A stretch of DNA of 64,000 bases from Lasiosphaeria ovina (taxonomy: Eukaryota > Ascomycota > Sordariomycetes > Sordariales > Lasiosphaeriaceae): NCBI GenBank assembly GCA_033439765.1, contig JAULSN010000004.1, forward strand, positions 2,862,001 through 2,926,000. The letters run 5' to 3'. A program made the position numbers and the translations under genes. This document shows positions 20,380-32,160 of the stretch, in pieces; the stretch's first letter is position 1, and each line of letters opens with the position of its first letter. A model generated the notes under the pieces. It did not search any database and was not told the origin of the DNA. It worked only from the letters and a program-made list of their open reading frames with translations.

Positions 20380-23300
20380 TGTCACGGCAGGTGCGAAGGA
20401 CATTTGGGTGGCCCTAATCGGTCGCACGCTACACGACTCGAGCTGACTAAGCAACCCCGCTATTGGTGGCCCGTACCAAGTCCTGCTACGTGACCCACAA
20501 AACCTAGCCCACTTCTCCGCGTACCGCGCAGCCTTTTGGAACTTTCTTTTCTTTTTCTTTCCTTAGCTTTGGATTCTACGAATATAGCGATAATTAGTAT
20601 AGCCTTATCTCATTAAATCGACTATACGGTAATAATCTAAAGCTCATAACCTATTACCTAGGAAGGCCTTAAAGAATATCCCACCGAAGATTTGTTTGTT
20701 TTCGTTAAAATCCACTACCGTCGTAAAGAAGGGTACGCACCAGTTGTACGAGACCAGAACCCAGCGACCGTACGGAAGGAGTTGTACTAAGCGGTATAAA
20801 CCTACGGGGAAGTCCCCATATAACCGAGGGAATGTCTACCATCGGTTCGGATCATTCTATAGAGGAGAACCTCCAGCGGGCCCTCGAGGAGGTCGCCTAC
20901 CGATAGGATGACTTCATTAAAGCCTAGCCGTATAAGATCTCTAATACTATTCTCTCCCGGTTAGTCCGCGAATACGAGACTTTGGCTCGTACTATAAGAA
21001 CCATATCGGTAAGAGCTCCTGCAATAACGATTCGTAACCCCGTTCCGGGAATAAGTAAGGCCGAAATTAATCGAGAAGTCTATAACTAGGCTATCCTCCC
21101 GGAGATCACCAAAGTATAGTTTAATCTAACTCTCGAGGACCTTAAGGGTAATTTCTAATAGAAGATTACCGATATAGCCGCTATATTCGTTAAGCGCGGA
21201 AAGAAGGGACCCGCTATACTATTCCGAACGCTCCTCCCGGAGAATAAGGACCTAACCTTTAAGGGGCTAATGGATATAAAGGATTTCGAGCGTAAGGCGT
21301 CGTATAACCCCGACGAGCTCTAGCGCGAAATGAAATTACGAATAATTATAATATATACGCTCTATAGGCAGGTAGTATAATTATACGATATCGCTTACTA
21401 CTAGTTAACCGTAATCCGAAATATCCGCTTATAGGCCGACCGCCTCCTAATAGACGGACTAGCCCTAGACGCCCTTACCTCTACGGAAGACGACCTATTA
21501 GAAAATACGTAGGTAGCCCTTAAGGATCGGGACCGTACTATATAGAGAATATAGGAATATATTAATAGCCTAAACCGTACTATCGTTACCGATATACTCT
21601 CTTAACGTAGCTCGCGGTACTTAACCCCGGCCTCTAGTAATTCGTAGCCCCGCTAAAGTACGAAGATAATAGACCCTCCTCTTTTTTATAACGATAGTAC
21701 TAAGGATATAATTACTTTTAATACCTGGATTCGTCAAATGGAGAATAAGCTATAGGTTAACGCCGATTACTACGAGATAGACCGCGCGCGCTAGACCTAT
21801 ATTAAACTCCGCTTAGTAGGTAATGCCTCCCTATAGCTAGAACCGTATTTGGAAGACGCCTATCCTAACCAAATTAAAACCGTAGAAGATTTATTAACCT
21901 AGCTTAAGAATAAGTACCGTAATATAAATCGCGAAGAGGAGGCTCTAGAGGAGTTTAATAATCTTTATATATTACCTAGAGATAATTATTACGAGTTCCG
22001 GAATAAGTTTATTCGTCTAGTAGGCTAGTACCGCCGCCCCCGATCCGAGTGGAAAAAGGAGTTTAAGCGCCGCCTTACTCCTACTATATAGGATAAGTTA
22101 ACGCGTAAATATATCGACGATACCGTCGACTTTAAGAAGTACGCCAAGATCGGAGCCGAGTTCGCGCTAAATATAAAGCTCGCCCAGAAGGCACGATAGG
22201 CTAATAAAGCTAAGGTAAAGAAGCCTACTACTAGCGGCGTTAATAGTGGCTCTAGAGGTAGTTGGGGCGTACCTCGACGTAACCTCCGAGGTGGTAGCGG
22301 AACCGATAGCTAACCTACGCCCCCCGTTCCCGCGAATCCTAACCGGAACCCCCCTCGCGCCTTAGCCGAGGAGCTTAAGAAGTTATACCTAAAGAAGCGA
22401 TACTTTACTTACCGGGAATAGGGCTATACTATTCGGGACTACCCCTAGAAGAATATCGCCCCTATCGCCGGTAAGGATCGAGTTTAGGAAATCGTAGATC
22501 GCTATATATAGTACGACTCCCGCTACGGATCTAGAACCGAGATATAGCCTATAAGCCCCGCCGCTAAGGGAATAGACGTAGATCCGAAAAACTAGTAACC
22601 CTAAGGTAAGTAGACTCCCTCTTAGGGACCGAGTCGGTATATATAATAGGGGCTATAAGTAAGAAAGAACTAGGATTACTCTCTAAATATCTAGGAGGGT
22701 AAGCCTTTACTATTAGTTATACTCTAGTAAATAATAGACTTTCCTTAACTATAAATAATATACTTATCAACTCTAGAGTAAACGGATACCTCTTTATTAA
22801 CCGAATATTCGTATAGTAATTACGTAAAGTAATATAAGCTAAATCGACGATCGACCCTTATATATAAGAAGTAGGAGGGTTCGATAATAAATCCCGCTAA
22901 AAAATCGATATACTCTTAAACGCCGACTTTATTATATAGAACCGTATAATTAAAGAAGAACGCTTTATCGAAATCGATTATATTTATAAAGTTATAATCG
23001 GCCGGAAGTAGCTGGATTATTATAATATCTTAGTTAATATAAAGCGCCGCCGCCTTCTATTCCCGGAGAGTTAGGAACTCGATCTAAGCTAGTAGAATAC
23101 TATTCTTATAGACTAGTCTTTAGTAGCCTCCGTCCCTAATATAGACTATTAATAGGACGCCTATTAACGGAACGAGCTCCTAGAGAAAGAGGATAAGCGT
23201 CGCCGAGACGGCCGGCTCGTACGGGCTCGTATAAACGAGCTCGAACGCCAGAACTAGAATAACTTTATAGTTTATAATCCTAAGGAAGAACTTACTAAGA

Positions 23301-23467
23301 CGATACTTATACTTCTTACCCTTACCCGTAAAATAGTAATTAGTATATATTCCTTTATTATACTTTATATTCTTCAGGATAAAATAATATACTAATAGGC
23401 CCTAATAAGCGTTATTTATATAGATCGAATATATTCCTATATTCTTATCCCGCTCCTTAAATAATAT
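20380..23467 (+). mobile_element. Second Gypsy lineage, truncated (Gypsy-D)
   Basis: A probable 5' LTR of about 255 bp (20380-20634, TGTCACGG to a RIPped CGGTAATA) is followed by plus-strand gag and protease relics. The LTR resembles LTR-C in its start and in the segment ccttccttagctttg, and both are followed by a similar taaagctcat stretch at the possible primer-binding site. No reverse transcriptase or 3' LTR is seen before LTR-A copy 5; 24229-24346 may be more of it. Confidence 0.6.
20925..23060 (+). pseudogene. Gypsy-D gag and protease relic
   Basis: Frame 3 gives a coherent Gag with many RIP stops: NTWIRQMENKL, YIKLRLVGNASL, REEEALEEFNNLY and FRNKFIRLV at 21718-22030, then a zinc knuckle near 22400-22450 with Cys replaced by Tyr (KRYFTYRE, GYTIRDYP). 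A retropepsin-like segment follows at about 22700-23040: the active-site triplet reads NSR in LINSRVNGYLFINR where DSG is expected, then IIGRK and LVNIKRRRLLFP. The catalytic Asp-to-Asn change fits RIP. Reverse transcriptase is missing. Confidence 0.65.
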
Positions 23468-24223
23468 TATTAAAGTATAGCTAGTTACTAGGGTTATAGG
23501 GTCCTAAAGTTCAGGGCACTATAGTAGCTATATTAGAGTTATGAGTGTTGTAGCTATTATATAGTGCTGAGGGCGCTATACCTAGATTATTTACTTTGCC
23601 CCACAGCACCCTCTCGAAACCCCTATACGTCTTAGCATACGTAAGATAAGCCCATTAGAAGACTATAGAATATAGAGCTATCTACGGAGCCTGTAGGCCT
23701 CTAGAACCTTCTAGAGAGCTTACCTTAGGTCTATATAGACCTGTCCTTTCCCTTAGATAGATTTCCTTCAAAGTAAGCAAGCCTCTTATTATGAGTATAA
23801 AAGAAAGCAATAAGTAAGTATTATACTCACCACTCTTTATACTATACTTCTTCCATAATATAACTCCTCTCCGTCTTCTTTAGCACCCACAGTTAGTCCC
23901 GAAGACCCTAACTATAGAGTAGAGTCCCCTATAGCCTACGAGGTAGACTGCTGAGCAGAGTCCTCACAGTCTGAGTAGCAGGCTTATAGCAGAGTTCTAT
24001 AGACCTATAAGCAGTCAGTCAGCCTGCTTCCCTTAGTGCCTTACAGAAGCACTATTGTATCGGACCGTAGGGCATAGTTCCCTATAGTCTACCCTATACT
24101 TAATCGACCTACCCTATACTTAGTTCCCGATATACGTTACACGCCTTACTTCCGCTGCGCCTACTGCCCTACGCACCCTATATAGGTGCTGAGTTTAGGC
24201 CTATATAGGAACGTAGTTTAATA
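23468..24223 (+). repeat. Solo LTR-A copy 5, heavily RIPped
   Basis: A 756-bp LTR-A flanked by AATAT on both sides (23463-23467 and 24224-24228). Compared with copies 3 and 4 it shows many transitions at TpG and CpA sites, including its own termini (tattaaag and gtttaata). Confidence 0.92.
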
Positions 24224-24351
24224 AATATTAACATAACTACTATTACCTTCTAAAAGTTAATAATTTAATTATTACTCTTTATCTTTCCTAAATTAATTTC
24301 TATAAGCTAACCTCCCTATTATATATTTTTTATAAATAGCTTTTAAGTTCT

Positions 24352-24577
24352 TGTAGGAATAATAGCCTTTTGAGTGATTGAAGGGCGTAACCGAAGATGA
24401 GCCGGTCGCGCGCACGGACCCGGTCGCGCGACCGGACCTAGGCGCCGGTTCCTGTCAAACCTTCGCGCGTATCCTTTTAGATAGAGTAGAGCAGTCAAAA
24501 CAGAACCACGAATGCCCTCAACCCGTTCAATCCAGTACTACGATCGTAATACTGGGAATGACCTTGTCATTCCAACA
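24352..24577 (+). repeat. Copia 5' LTR
   Basis: 226 bp, with gtcgcgcg repeats around 24405-24435 forming dyads. One transition apart from the 3' LTR. Confidence 0.95.
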
Positions 24578-24837
24578 CTAATCAGTGGTTGACCGACAGG
24601 CCAACCGCAGAACAGCAAGGACCCGGCAGCGGCAACGGTTGTGGCATCACCACACCGTTGGACAGGAAGCGGCACGCAGGCGGCGATACGAAGGCACTAC
24701 ACATACAGAAAGCCTGACTAGAAACCGTTCTACGAGCGCGAGAGAGATCTTCAACGCACGGGTAACCGAGACGAAGACCTCAAGAGTAACCGGAAGAAAG
24801 GCATTGTGCTCTACCTGGCCACTTGCGTCCACCACGC

Positions 24838-27800
24838 ACGACGAATGCGATTACGCCCGCATTTGCACCACCCTCGCGAACGACCCAGCAGTTAGAAAGA
24901 AAGGCATCGACCCTACTCAACTAAATACGTCTATCGACAAAGACAATCACGATAACGGCCCTACGGAAGACCGAACGTATCATCGACATCACCGACCCAG
25001 CCTGGGAAGGTAAAGACTTCGACCCTGACGGCGAAAACACCGAAAAGCGACTGAACACCTACCTCGTCGACTGCCTTGAGCTCTACGAATAGCAGGAACT
25101 ACGCGATGACATCCTATTCGATACCTTCAAGAGCGACTTCTTCGAATGGACCGAAGACCACTTCAAAGCTACCGACAAGACCCTCCGTACTACCTTCAAG
25201 CTCTTTATCAAAGACTACGGAATCTTCGTCGATAACGAAGGCATCGTCTCACGGCAGCTGTATACGGCGGCTCAATAAGGCAGCTACCCCAGATGGCCCC
25301 GGGAGGAAGCCGAAAAGTACTAGGGCATCCGCAGAGACAAATTCCGGTCCTACAACAACCCGGACTTTAACAAGAATATAACGCCCGATACCCCGGGCAA
25401 CAGTAGTAACAAGGACAACGGCAAAGGAAAGGATCCGGAAGGACCACCGCCCCCGGTTACAATACCGGGACCACGTGAGGAAGAGAGAACAAGGGCCCTA
25501 TCTGATGAAGGCACCGATAACCCGGGCGATGCAGACTCCCGGAAGCTAGCCAACCTAGCAAGGCTATACACGAACGAGGACAAGTTCGGAGGCGGGAAAT
25601 ACGATACCCTGGACCACAAGATCCAGATCTTCGAGGATATATGCCAAAAGACAGCCCTTCCTCGTCACCTATACTATAAGGCGTACTCCCTCATACTGAA
25701 AGACAGGGCCAAGGACTTCTACTATAATAGACTTATTGGCAAAGGCCTCTCTTTCGACGAGATGGTCAACCGTACGAGGGACTTCTTCCACTCTACCGAG
25801 AACAGGCAGATGTACATACAGGAGTGGCGAACAACGACTCTGGCACGCACCATCAAGGAAAACCCGGACAAGGACTTATTAGAGTGCTTTAAAGCCCTCG
25901 TAACGAGGTTGCAGGAGATCTTCAAAGGCCTATCGTCAAAGACCGACCAAGACCTAGCGGAACAGCTCCTCAACGCATGCCAGGGCATTAAAGCATATAA
26001 ACTGGTAATGATCAGACCTGCCTCAAGCTTCGAGAGCGTTGCTTCCGAGCTACGGAACGTGATCGGCACGCACGTGCGCTACGAAAAGGCCCGGCTGCAG
26101 CAGTTCAATACCGATCAAGGCAAACAAGGCGGTTCTGAGCAATTCTGGACCGATAGACGCTATAAAGGCAACAAGCCGGCAGTACGCAACGGAACACGTG
26201 ACGGAAGACTACGTAATAGAGGCTCAACAGGAGGCTCAACAGGAGGCTCGACAGGAGGCTCGACAGGAGGCTCAACTAGACCGTATGCCAGCAACAGCCT
26301 CAAAAAGTGCTTTATATACGGAAGGCAGGGCTATTGGTCCATAAAACATCCTACTACTAAACGACGATCAAAACAAGCCCAATAGAAGCGCTTTTTGCAA
26401 GAAAGCAACCAAGAAATGGACTTCGCCTCCTTCCTAATCGACTACGAAGGCATAGATCTAGGCGATTATAACGACCCGACCGACTACGATACGTGGCTCG
26501 TATTAAAGGGAGAGAAAACAGACCAGCTATTCGAGTTCGAGAGCTTCCATACGACCTACGGCCCGATCAACGGCAGCGAAACTGCTACATTCCTCAACAA
26601 CCAGGCCACTATACACGCAATCACAGCGAACGGCCCGGTTGAGCACGACCCGGCTGAGCAAAACCCGAGCGAACCACCTTCCCTCTTCCATTTCCAGAGC
26701 AGGTACGACTCAGAGACTTTTCAGGGTATCCTGCCTAACACTGGCGCAGCCGGCATCTCTACAGCCGGCGAGAACCAGACCCGGGCACTACAGAAGAAGA
26801 TCCCGAGCACAAAGATCGATACCTCAACGGCAGGGAAACACCGCGTTCGCTTTGGGGACAACCCAGAGAGTATCTCCCTCGGTACAGTAGCTATTGAGAC
26901 CCCGTTTGGTACTATCGACTTCCAAATCGTTCCAGCGAATACCCCCTTCTTACTCTGCCTTTCAGATATGGATAAGTACGGCCTATACCTGAACAACATC
27001 CTCAACACCCTAGTATATCGAGGTAAAGACTACCCGATCGTCCGGAAATAGGGTCATCCTTAGCTCCTACTTAACGAGCCAGAGAAGACCATCGCATACC
27101 ACCTAACGGAAACGGAACTACGTCAGCTACACCGGCGATTCGGCCATCCGGCGGTAGAACGCCTATACAGGGTGCTTACCCGGGCAGGGTACGACGACCT
27201 GAATCACGAGACCCTCGAGAAGATTAACAAGTTCTACCACTAATACCAAATGCACGGTAGTAGGCCCGGGCGGTTCAGGTTCAGCCTCCGGGACGACGTC
27301 GACTTTAACTACCGCATACTAGTAGATGTCATATACCTTAACGGGAAGCCAGTAATCCACGTAGTCGACGAAGCGACCTCTTTCCACGCGGCGAGGTTCC
27401 TTCACGATATAACGGCGAAAGCAACGTGGAATACGATCAGGGCTATATGGATCGATACGTACCTTGGCCCTCCCGACATCATCGTCACCGATACAGGGAC
27501 CAACTTCACGGCGGCAGAGTTCATCAACAACGCCCGCAGCATAGCGATCGAAGTACAGGAAGTCCCAGTCGAGGCCCACAACTCGATCAGCAAGGTAGAG
27601 CGCTACCACGGGCTACTTCGACGAGCATACGAAGTCATCACGGCAGACCTACAAGGCCTAGACGTAACGGCAGACCAGGCCCTGCAGATGGCGATCAAGG
27701 CAGTCAACGATACGGCAGGCCCAGACGGGCTTATGCCTACGCTCCTCGTTTTTGGGGCATATCCGAGGGTATCAACAACATCGCCGAGATCCCCTTCAAC

Positions 27801-29901
27801 CGAGGCACGCGCAGCGGCTATACAGAAAGCGATAACGGAGGTCCGTATCCTAAAGGCAAAGAAACAGGTTACAGATACCCTAGGCACCCGCAACGGCCCG
27901 AACAACGTTAAGACCCTCAACCTACCTATACAAAGCGAGGTCAGGGTATAGCGAGAGGTCCACGGTTAGACCGGACCACATATGCTACTCGCACGTAACG
28001 GAGAAACCTATACGGTCGAAGTCAACGGCAAACCGACCAACTTCCGGATTGTAGTTGTCAAACCGTACTACCGGGACGAAACAACAACTACCCCCGACCC
28101 TGAACAAGACGAAGGACCTACCGCCGATGACGACGGCGACGGCGAGTGGACCCCACATCAGGAGGAAGCCCGAGTGCCGAGACGACGCGGACGACCCCCC
28201 GGATCAAAGAACAAGCCGAAACCGAGCCCTGGCATAGATACGGCGATGACAGAAGGCGTGAACCTCATAGTAGCTTACCTGACGACGAAGGAAGCAGAGG
28301 ACTACAGCCTGGCCGTACGCCTACGGCAAGAAGGAAAGATCCCCACGGCCGGGGAACCGTTCTCGCTCTCTGACCAGAAGGAAATTGAAGCCCTCATCGG
28401 TAGAGGGGTCTTCATCTTCCAGCAATACGACCAGCAGAAGCACAAAGGCATACGCATCTTCAAATCGCGTATAGTTCGAGAGGTTAAGGGCAAGGAAACA
28501 GACTCCCCGTACGAGAAATCACGCCTAGTAATCCAAGGCCACAACGATCAGGGCAAAGAGCTTGTGTTAACACAAAGCCCGACGATCCAACGGGCTAGCC
28601 AACGAATCCTCGTTGCTCTCGCACCCTCCCTAATGCAGCAAGGAATGGTCCTGTGGATCCGAGACATCACACAAGCGTATACCCAGTCAACAACAGAGCT
28701 TCAACGCACGATACTGGCCTACCTGCCTGTGCAGATCCGTCACCTATACCCGGAAGATACGATCATGGAAGTCGTGAAGCCTTTATACGGCATTGCAGAG
28801 GCAGGCACGCATTGGTGGGCGACCTACTTCCGGCATCACCAGGATCGGCTAAAAATGACCACTTCAACGTTCGACCCGTATTTGCTAATTACATCAGCCG
28901 AATCGGAGCACTTTACAGTGGTGGGTATGCAAACTGACGATACTATCGGCCTTACCGATACAGGTTTTGAAGCCCTAGAGGAAGAAATGATCAAGGAAGC
29001 CGGGTTTACGGCTAAACCGAAGCAGAAGCTCGCCCCAGTTGACCCCCTTGCGTTCAACGGATGTATCCTGAGCTACAAGGAAGACGGCACCCTCGCCCTG
29101 AAGCAGAAGAAACAGGGCGAAAAGCTCCGAACGGCAACCAACGCTCAGGAATACCTAGAACAACGGGCAAGAGGGGCCTACATCGCATCGATCTGTCAAC
29201 CAGAGGCCGCTTTTGACCTATCGGCTGCAGCACAGCATAAGGATCCAGAAAAAGAAGACATTGCCAGGATGAACAAGCGAATCGAGTGGCAAATACAGCA
29301 CGTTGACAGGGGCATCAACTACCTACCGATCAACCTTCCTACGGCCAAGCTGTTCATTTACGTAGACGCTTCGTTCGCCAACAACAAGGACCTAAGCTCG
29401 CAGATCGGGTACGTGATCTTCCTGGCCAACGAGGAAGCCAACGAAGGAAGCTTCAAGATGACCGGGAACCTGATCCACTGGTCCTCAACCAAATGCAAAC
29501 GGATCACACGAAGCGTGCTAGCTTCAGAGATCTACGCAATGGTCAACGGCGCCGATACAGGCATCTCTTTCGGTACGACGATCAACAAGATCCTGGCTAA
29601 ACTGGCTATCCCGAACATCCCTTTGATCGTTTGCACCGACTCTCTCTCTCTGTACGAATGCCTGGTCAAGCTGGGCACTACAAAGGAAAAACGGCTTATG
29701 ATCGACATCATGAGCCTACGGCAGGCATACGAGAAACAGGAGATCTTCGAGGTCCGTTGGATCAACGGAAACGACAACCCGGCCGACGCGATAACGAAGT
29801 CAACACCCAACAAGGCCTTACAGGCCCTCATTGACAACAACATGTTGACTGTGCAGATACAGGGCTCTGTCAAACGAAACCGGAAGGACCCGAGCCAATA
29901 G
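24838..29901 (+). pseudogene. Copia Gag-Pol polyprotein, ten RIP-type stops
   Basis: One frame runs from about 24838 (no ATG; start uncertain) to TAG at 29899. Stops lie at 24922, 25090, 25276, 25321, 26383, 27049, 27061, 27241, 27949 and 27967, each explained by CAA, CAG or TGG to stop. Order: Gag with a C-terminal knuckle (CFIYGRQGYWSIKH, two Cys read Tyr); protease whose active site reads NTGA (ILPNTGAAGISTAG, Asp to Asn); GAG-pre-integrase zinc region (HRRFGHP present, later FYH and YQMHG with Cys lost); integrase with D (ILVDVIYLNG), D (IIVTDTGTNF) and E (VERYH); reverse transcriptase with TDD (GMQTDDTIGL); RNase H with YVDASFANN, SEIYAMV, CTDSLSLYE and NPADAITKS. Ty1/Copia order (integrase before RT) is clear. 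No frameshift is needed. Confidence 0.92.
26221..26279 (+). repeat. 12-bp minisatellite in Copia gag
   Basis: About four and a half copies of ggctcracagga encode repeated Gly-Gly-Ser-Thr just before the Gag zinc knuckle. Confidence 0.85.
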
Positions 29902-29922
29902 GAAGAAAGAAAAGACTGCCAG

Positions 29923-30148
29923 TGTAGGAATAATAGCCTTTTGAGTGATTGAAGGGCGTAACCGAAGATGAGCCGGTCGCGCGCACGGACCCGGTCGCGC
30001 GACCGGACCTAGGCGCCGGTTCCTGTCAAACCTTCGCGCGTATCCTTTTAGATAGAGTAGAGCAGTCAAAACAGAACCACGAATGCCCTCAACCCGTTCA
30101 ATCCAGTGCTACGATCGTAATACTGGGAATGACCTTGTCATTCCAACA
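29923..30148 (+). repeat. Copia 3' LTR
   Basis: 226 bp, almost identical to 24352-24577, followed by the GTTCT duplication. Confidence 0.95.
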
Positions 30149-30153
30149 GTTCT

Positions 30154-30404
30154 TAAGATATCTTATAATTATATTAATAATTATTATCTTAAATTTATTT
30201 ATTCTTACTCACCTTATAATTAGTTAAATAGTTTATAACTTACTTATTCTATATTAATAGAATTTTCTATAAGATATTAAGAGTAGTTTACTATTATATT
30301 AAATATATCACGTCTTAAAGTATTATATTAGTAATCTCTTCGTTATAAATCTTAAACTCTACTAAAGTCCACTCGTTAATTACCTCCTTAACTAATAAGG
30401 TAGG
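30154..30404. other. AT-rich RIP-like DNA
   Basis: Very AT-rich and TA-rich, with no coding or structural feature visible. Confidence 0.5.
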
Positions 30405-30770
30405 AGGTATAATAACGATATACGTAGGATAATATATCGAGGTAGTAAATTTATATCTCTCGAAATAGGATAGCGCGCTCCGTTAGTAATAGTAATATAG
30501 TAACTTAATCGTTAATAATTAAGCGTAATTAAGGTTAAACGTCGTAACGTATAATAAGCGAGAAGGAAACCTAACCTATAATAGTAGGTAAAGATCGTAA
30601 TAGGATATTACGCGGGGGAAGTATGGCTGGTTAAAGGAGGAGAAAATAATTCCACGCCTTGGGTATAGGCGGAAGAGAAGGTGGCGGGGTAAAAAATCGG
30701 GTTTGGGGCAAATTTAGCGCTGGCGCTTTGGCGATTTTCATTTTGACATAAATCTACCTATTTGCCTCCG
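30405..30770 (-). repeat. Repeat R1, copy 2 (inverted)
   Basis: Reverse complement of 4005-4385. The end nearest 30770 (cgctggcgctttggcg) is almost unchanged; the AT-rich end differs by many transitions and small changes. Confidence 0.75.
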
Positions 30771-30841
30771 TAGTAAATAAAACTGTTCTACTGTGGCGCG
30801 CGACTTTGGAGGGAAGGTCCGTCCAGCCCTAGTCACTCGTA

Positions 30842-31476
30842 ACGTAGCTCCCCTGTCTTTCCGGCCACCCTGGCACCCCATGACAAAAAAATACGGACAC
30901 CAAAAACCGGTTTTTTGGCCGAGCCTCACCCACACCATTACTTACGCGATGCCAGTTCTGTGATTCTGCCCCATTTTCACTACCAACAACACACCAAAAC
31001 AATGGGTTTTCAGCATCATTCTACACCTAAGAAGGCCGGCCTAAGGGCTACGCACGGATTTCTCAAAGCGAAAGGCATTGAGCACTTCAAAACTGACCTT
31101 TTCAAGCACTTCGGAGTCGGCAAATCGCGCGGATACGAAATAATCAACGAACCAGAGGAGTTTAACGAACGTACCTTCCATTCTTCGTTCAGAGAGACCC
31201 GAGGCCGTAAGAAACTATTCGATTCCGAAGCCCTCGCAACAATAGAGAAATTCCTCGAATCCAACGGCTTTGACGGCCGTACCGTTCCGTACGAAGCGCT
31301 TCCAGCCGCGGCCGGCCTTGATATCAACCCACCGCCTTCGGCTCGAACCGTACGCCGCGCAGTCGGCTCGCTGTGGGGCGTGTCTGGAGGCCTGCATGGG
31401 GGTGTTTTTTGAGTGGGGCGGAGGCTTGATTACGTGGCCGGAGAGCCAGGGTGGCCGAAAAGACAGGGAGTTACGT
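30842..31476 (+). mobile_element. Tc1/mariner deletion derivative
   Basis: Terminal inverted repeats of about 35 bp (30842-30876 and 31443-31476; acgtagctcccctgtc against gacagggagttacgt) and TA on both sides (30840-30841 and 31477-31478). At 635 bp it is far shorter than an autonomous element. It encodes only an N-terminal DNA-binding part and shows no clear RIP. Confidence 0.85.
31002..31412 (+). CDS. Helix-turn-helix-only transposase fragment
   Basis: An open frame of 136 residues from the ATG at 31002 (an in-frame ATG at 30915 would add 29 unlikely residues). The text (GIEHFKTDLFKHFGVGKSRGYEII, read in two parts; later RETRGRKKLF and PSARTVRRAVGSLW) resembles the N-terminal HTH region of fungal Tc1-like transposases. 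The catalytic DDE domain is missing; the frame ends with a short glycine-rich tail derived from the deletion junction. The frame is undamaged, so a DNA-binding peptide could in principle be made, which might bind TIRs of related elements. That is inference only. Confidence 0.6.
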   Translation: MGFQHHSTPKKAGLRATHGFLKAKGIEHFKTDLFKHFGVGKSRGYEIINEPEEFNERTFHSSFRETRGRKKLFDSEALATIEKFLESNGFDGRTVPYEALPAAAGLDINPPPSARTVRRAVGSLWGVSGGLHGGVF

Positions 31477-31478
31477 TA

Positions 31479-32142
31479 TAAGGCGGGGCGAGCTTTTCGT
31501 TCCCGACGTGCTGCCAAAATTAATCAGCAAAGACAGCCACGTCCAGCATGCAGCCCACGAGCACGGGTCCAACTGCCTCCTCGCCTTCAACTCGGCCATG
31601 CCGCTTCTGTCGGAGGGAGAGGCGAGATAAAGCTATCGATTCGGGCTCGTCATGTGTTGGCGACTCTTCCTACACTGCGTGGGCTTTGTACCTGCGACGT
31701 GCCGTCGTCGTAAGGCGATTCTGGGCGCTTGATTCGTTCATTTCCAGCACGGGTCTATTCTGAGGAGTCACGGACATATCGTCGGGTCGAACAGCATTTG
31801 CACTTTCGCCCGGGTTGGCAGCACGCAATGGGTTCTGGGTGGTACCCCTCGTTATCTTGAAGGGAGCGAGAGGACCCGGTCTGGGGACATTACGCCCCAA
31901 CATCCCCTCTGCTGCTCTCTGGGCACCCGCCTGACAACGTCGCGGCTGGCTTGTGTCTCGGAGCGCAGCCTCCTCGACATCTATAAGGGAGTGCTCGCCC
32001 GACGCCCAGGTCGCGAGCTGGCCATGCTCGCACACGAAGAACCTGCTGCAAAACACTCTCGTCCCACATCTGGATACATTCTCATCTCCTCACAGCTTCG
32101 AGAACAACTTATCTGTCCAGCTTCAGCATACCAAGACAACAC
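31479..32142. other. No supportable gene
   Basis: Normal-GC sequence after the transposon island. Short open stretches occur in all frames, for example ELFVPDVLPKLISKDSHVQ at about 31490-31550, but none forms a convincing gene. It may hold the 5' part of the gene ending at 32942. Confidence 0.4.
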
Positions 32143-32160
32143 TTGCCTCCAGCTCTAGCT

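Larger units (their letters stand above)
24352..30148 (+). mobile_element. Full-length Ty1/Copia retrotransposon
   Basis: Two 226-bp LTRs (24352-24577 and 29923-30148) start TGTAGGAA and end TTCCAACA. The duplication GTTCT flanks the element (24347-24351 and 30149-30153). I see one difference between the LTRs (ccagtact versus ccagtgct). The 5.8-kb element contains a single Gag-Pol frame with about ten stops. A purine-rich tract (ggaagaaagaaaaga, from 29901) precedes the 3' LTR. Confidence 0.95.

Noticed and set aside
26221..26279. Regular short repeats as a possible CRISPR-like array
   Set aside because: They are contiguous 12-bp codon repeats (Gly-Gly-Ser-Thr) inside Copia gag, with no spacers.
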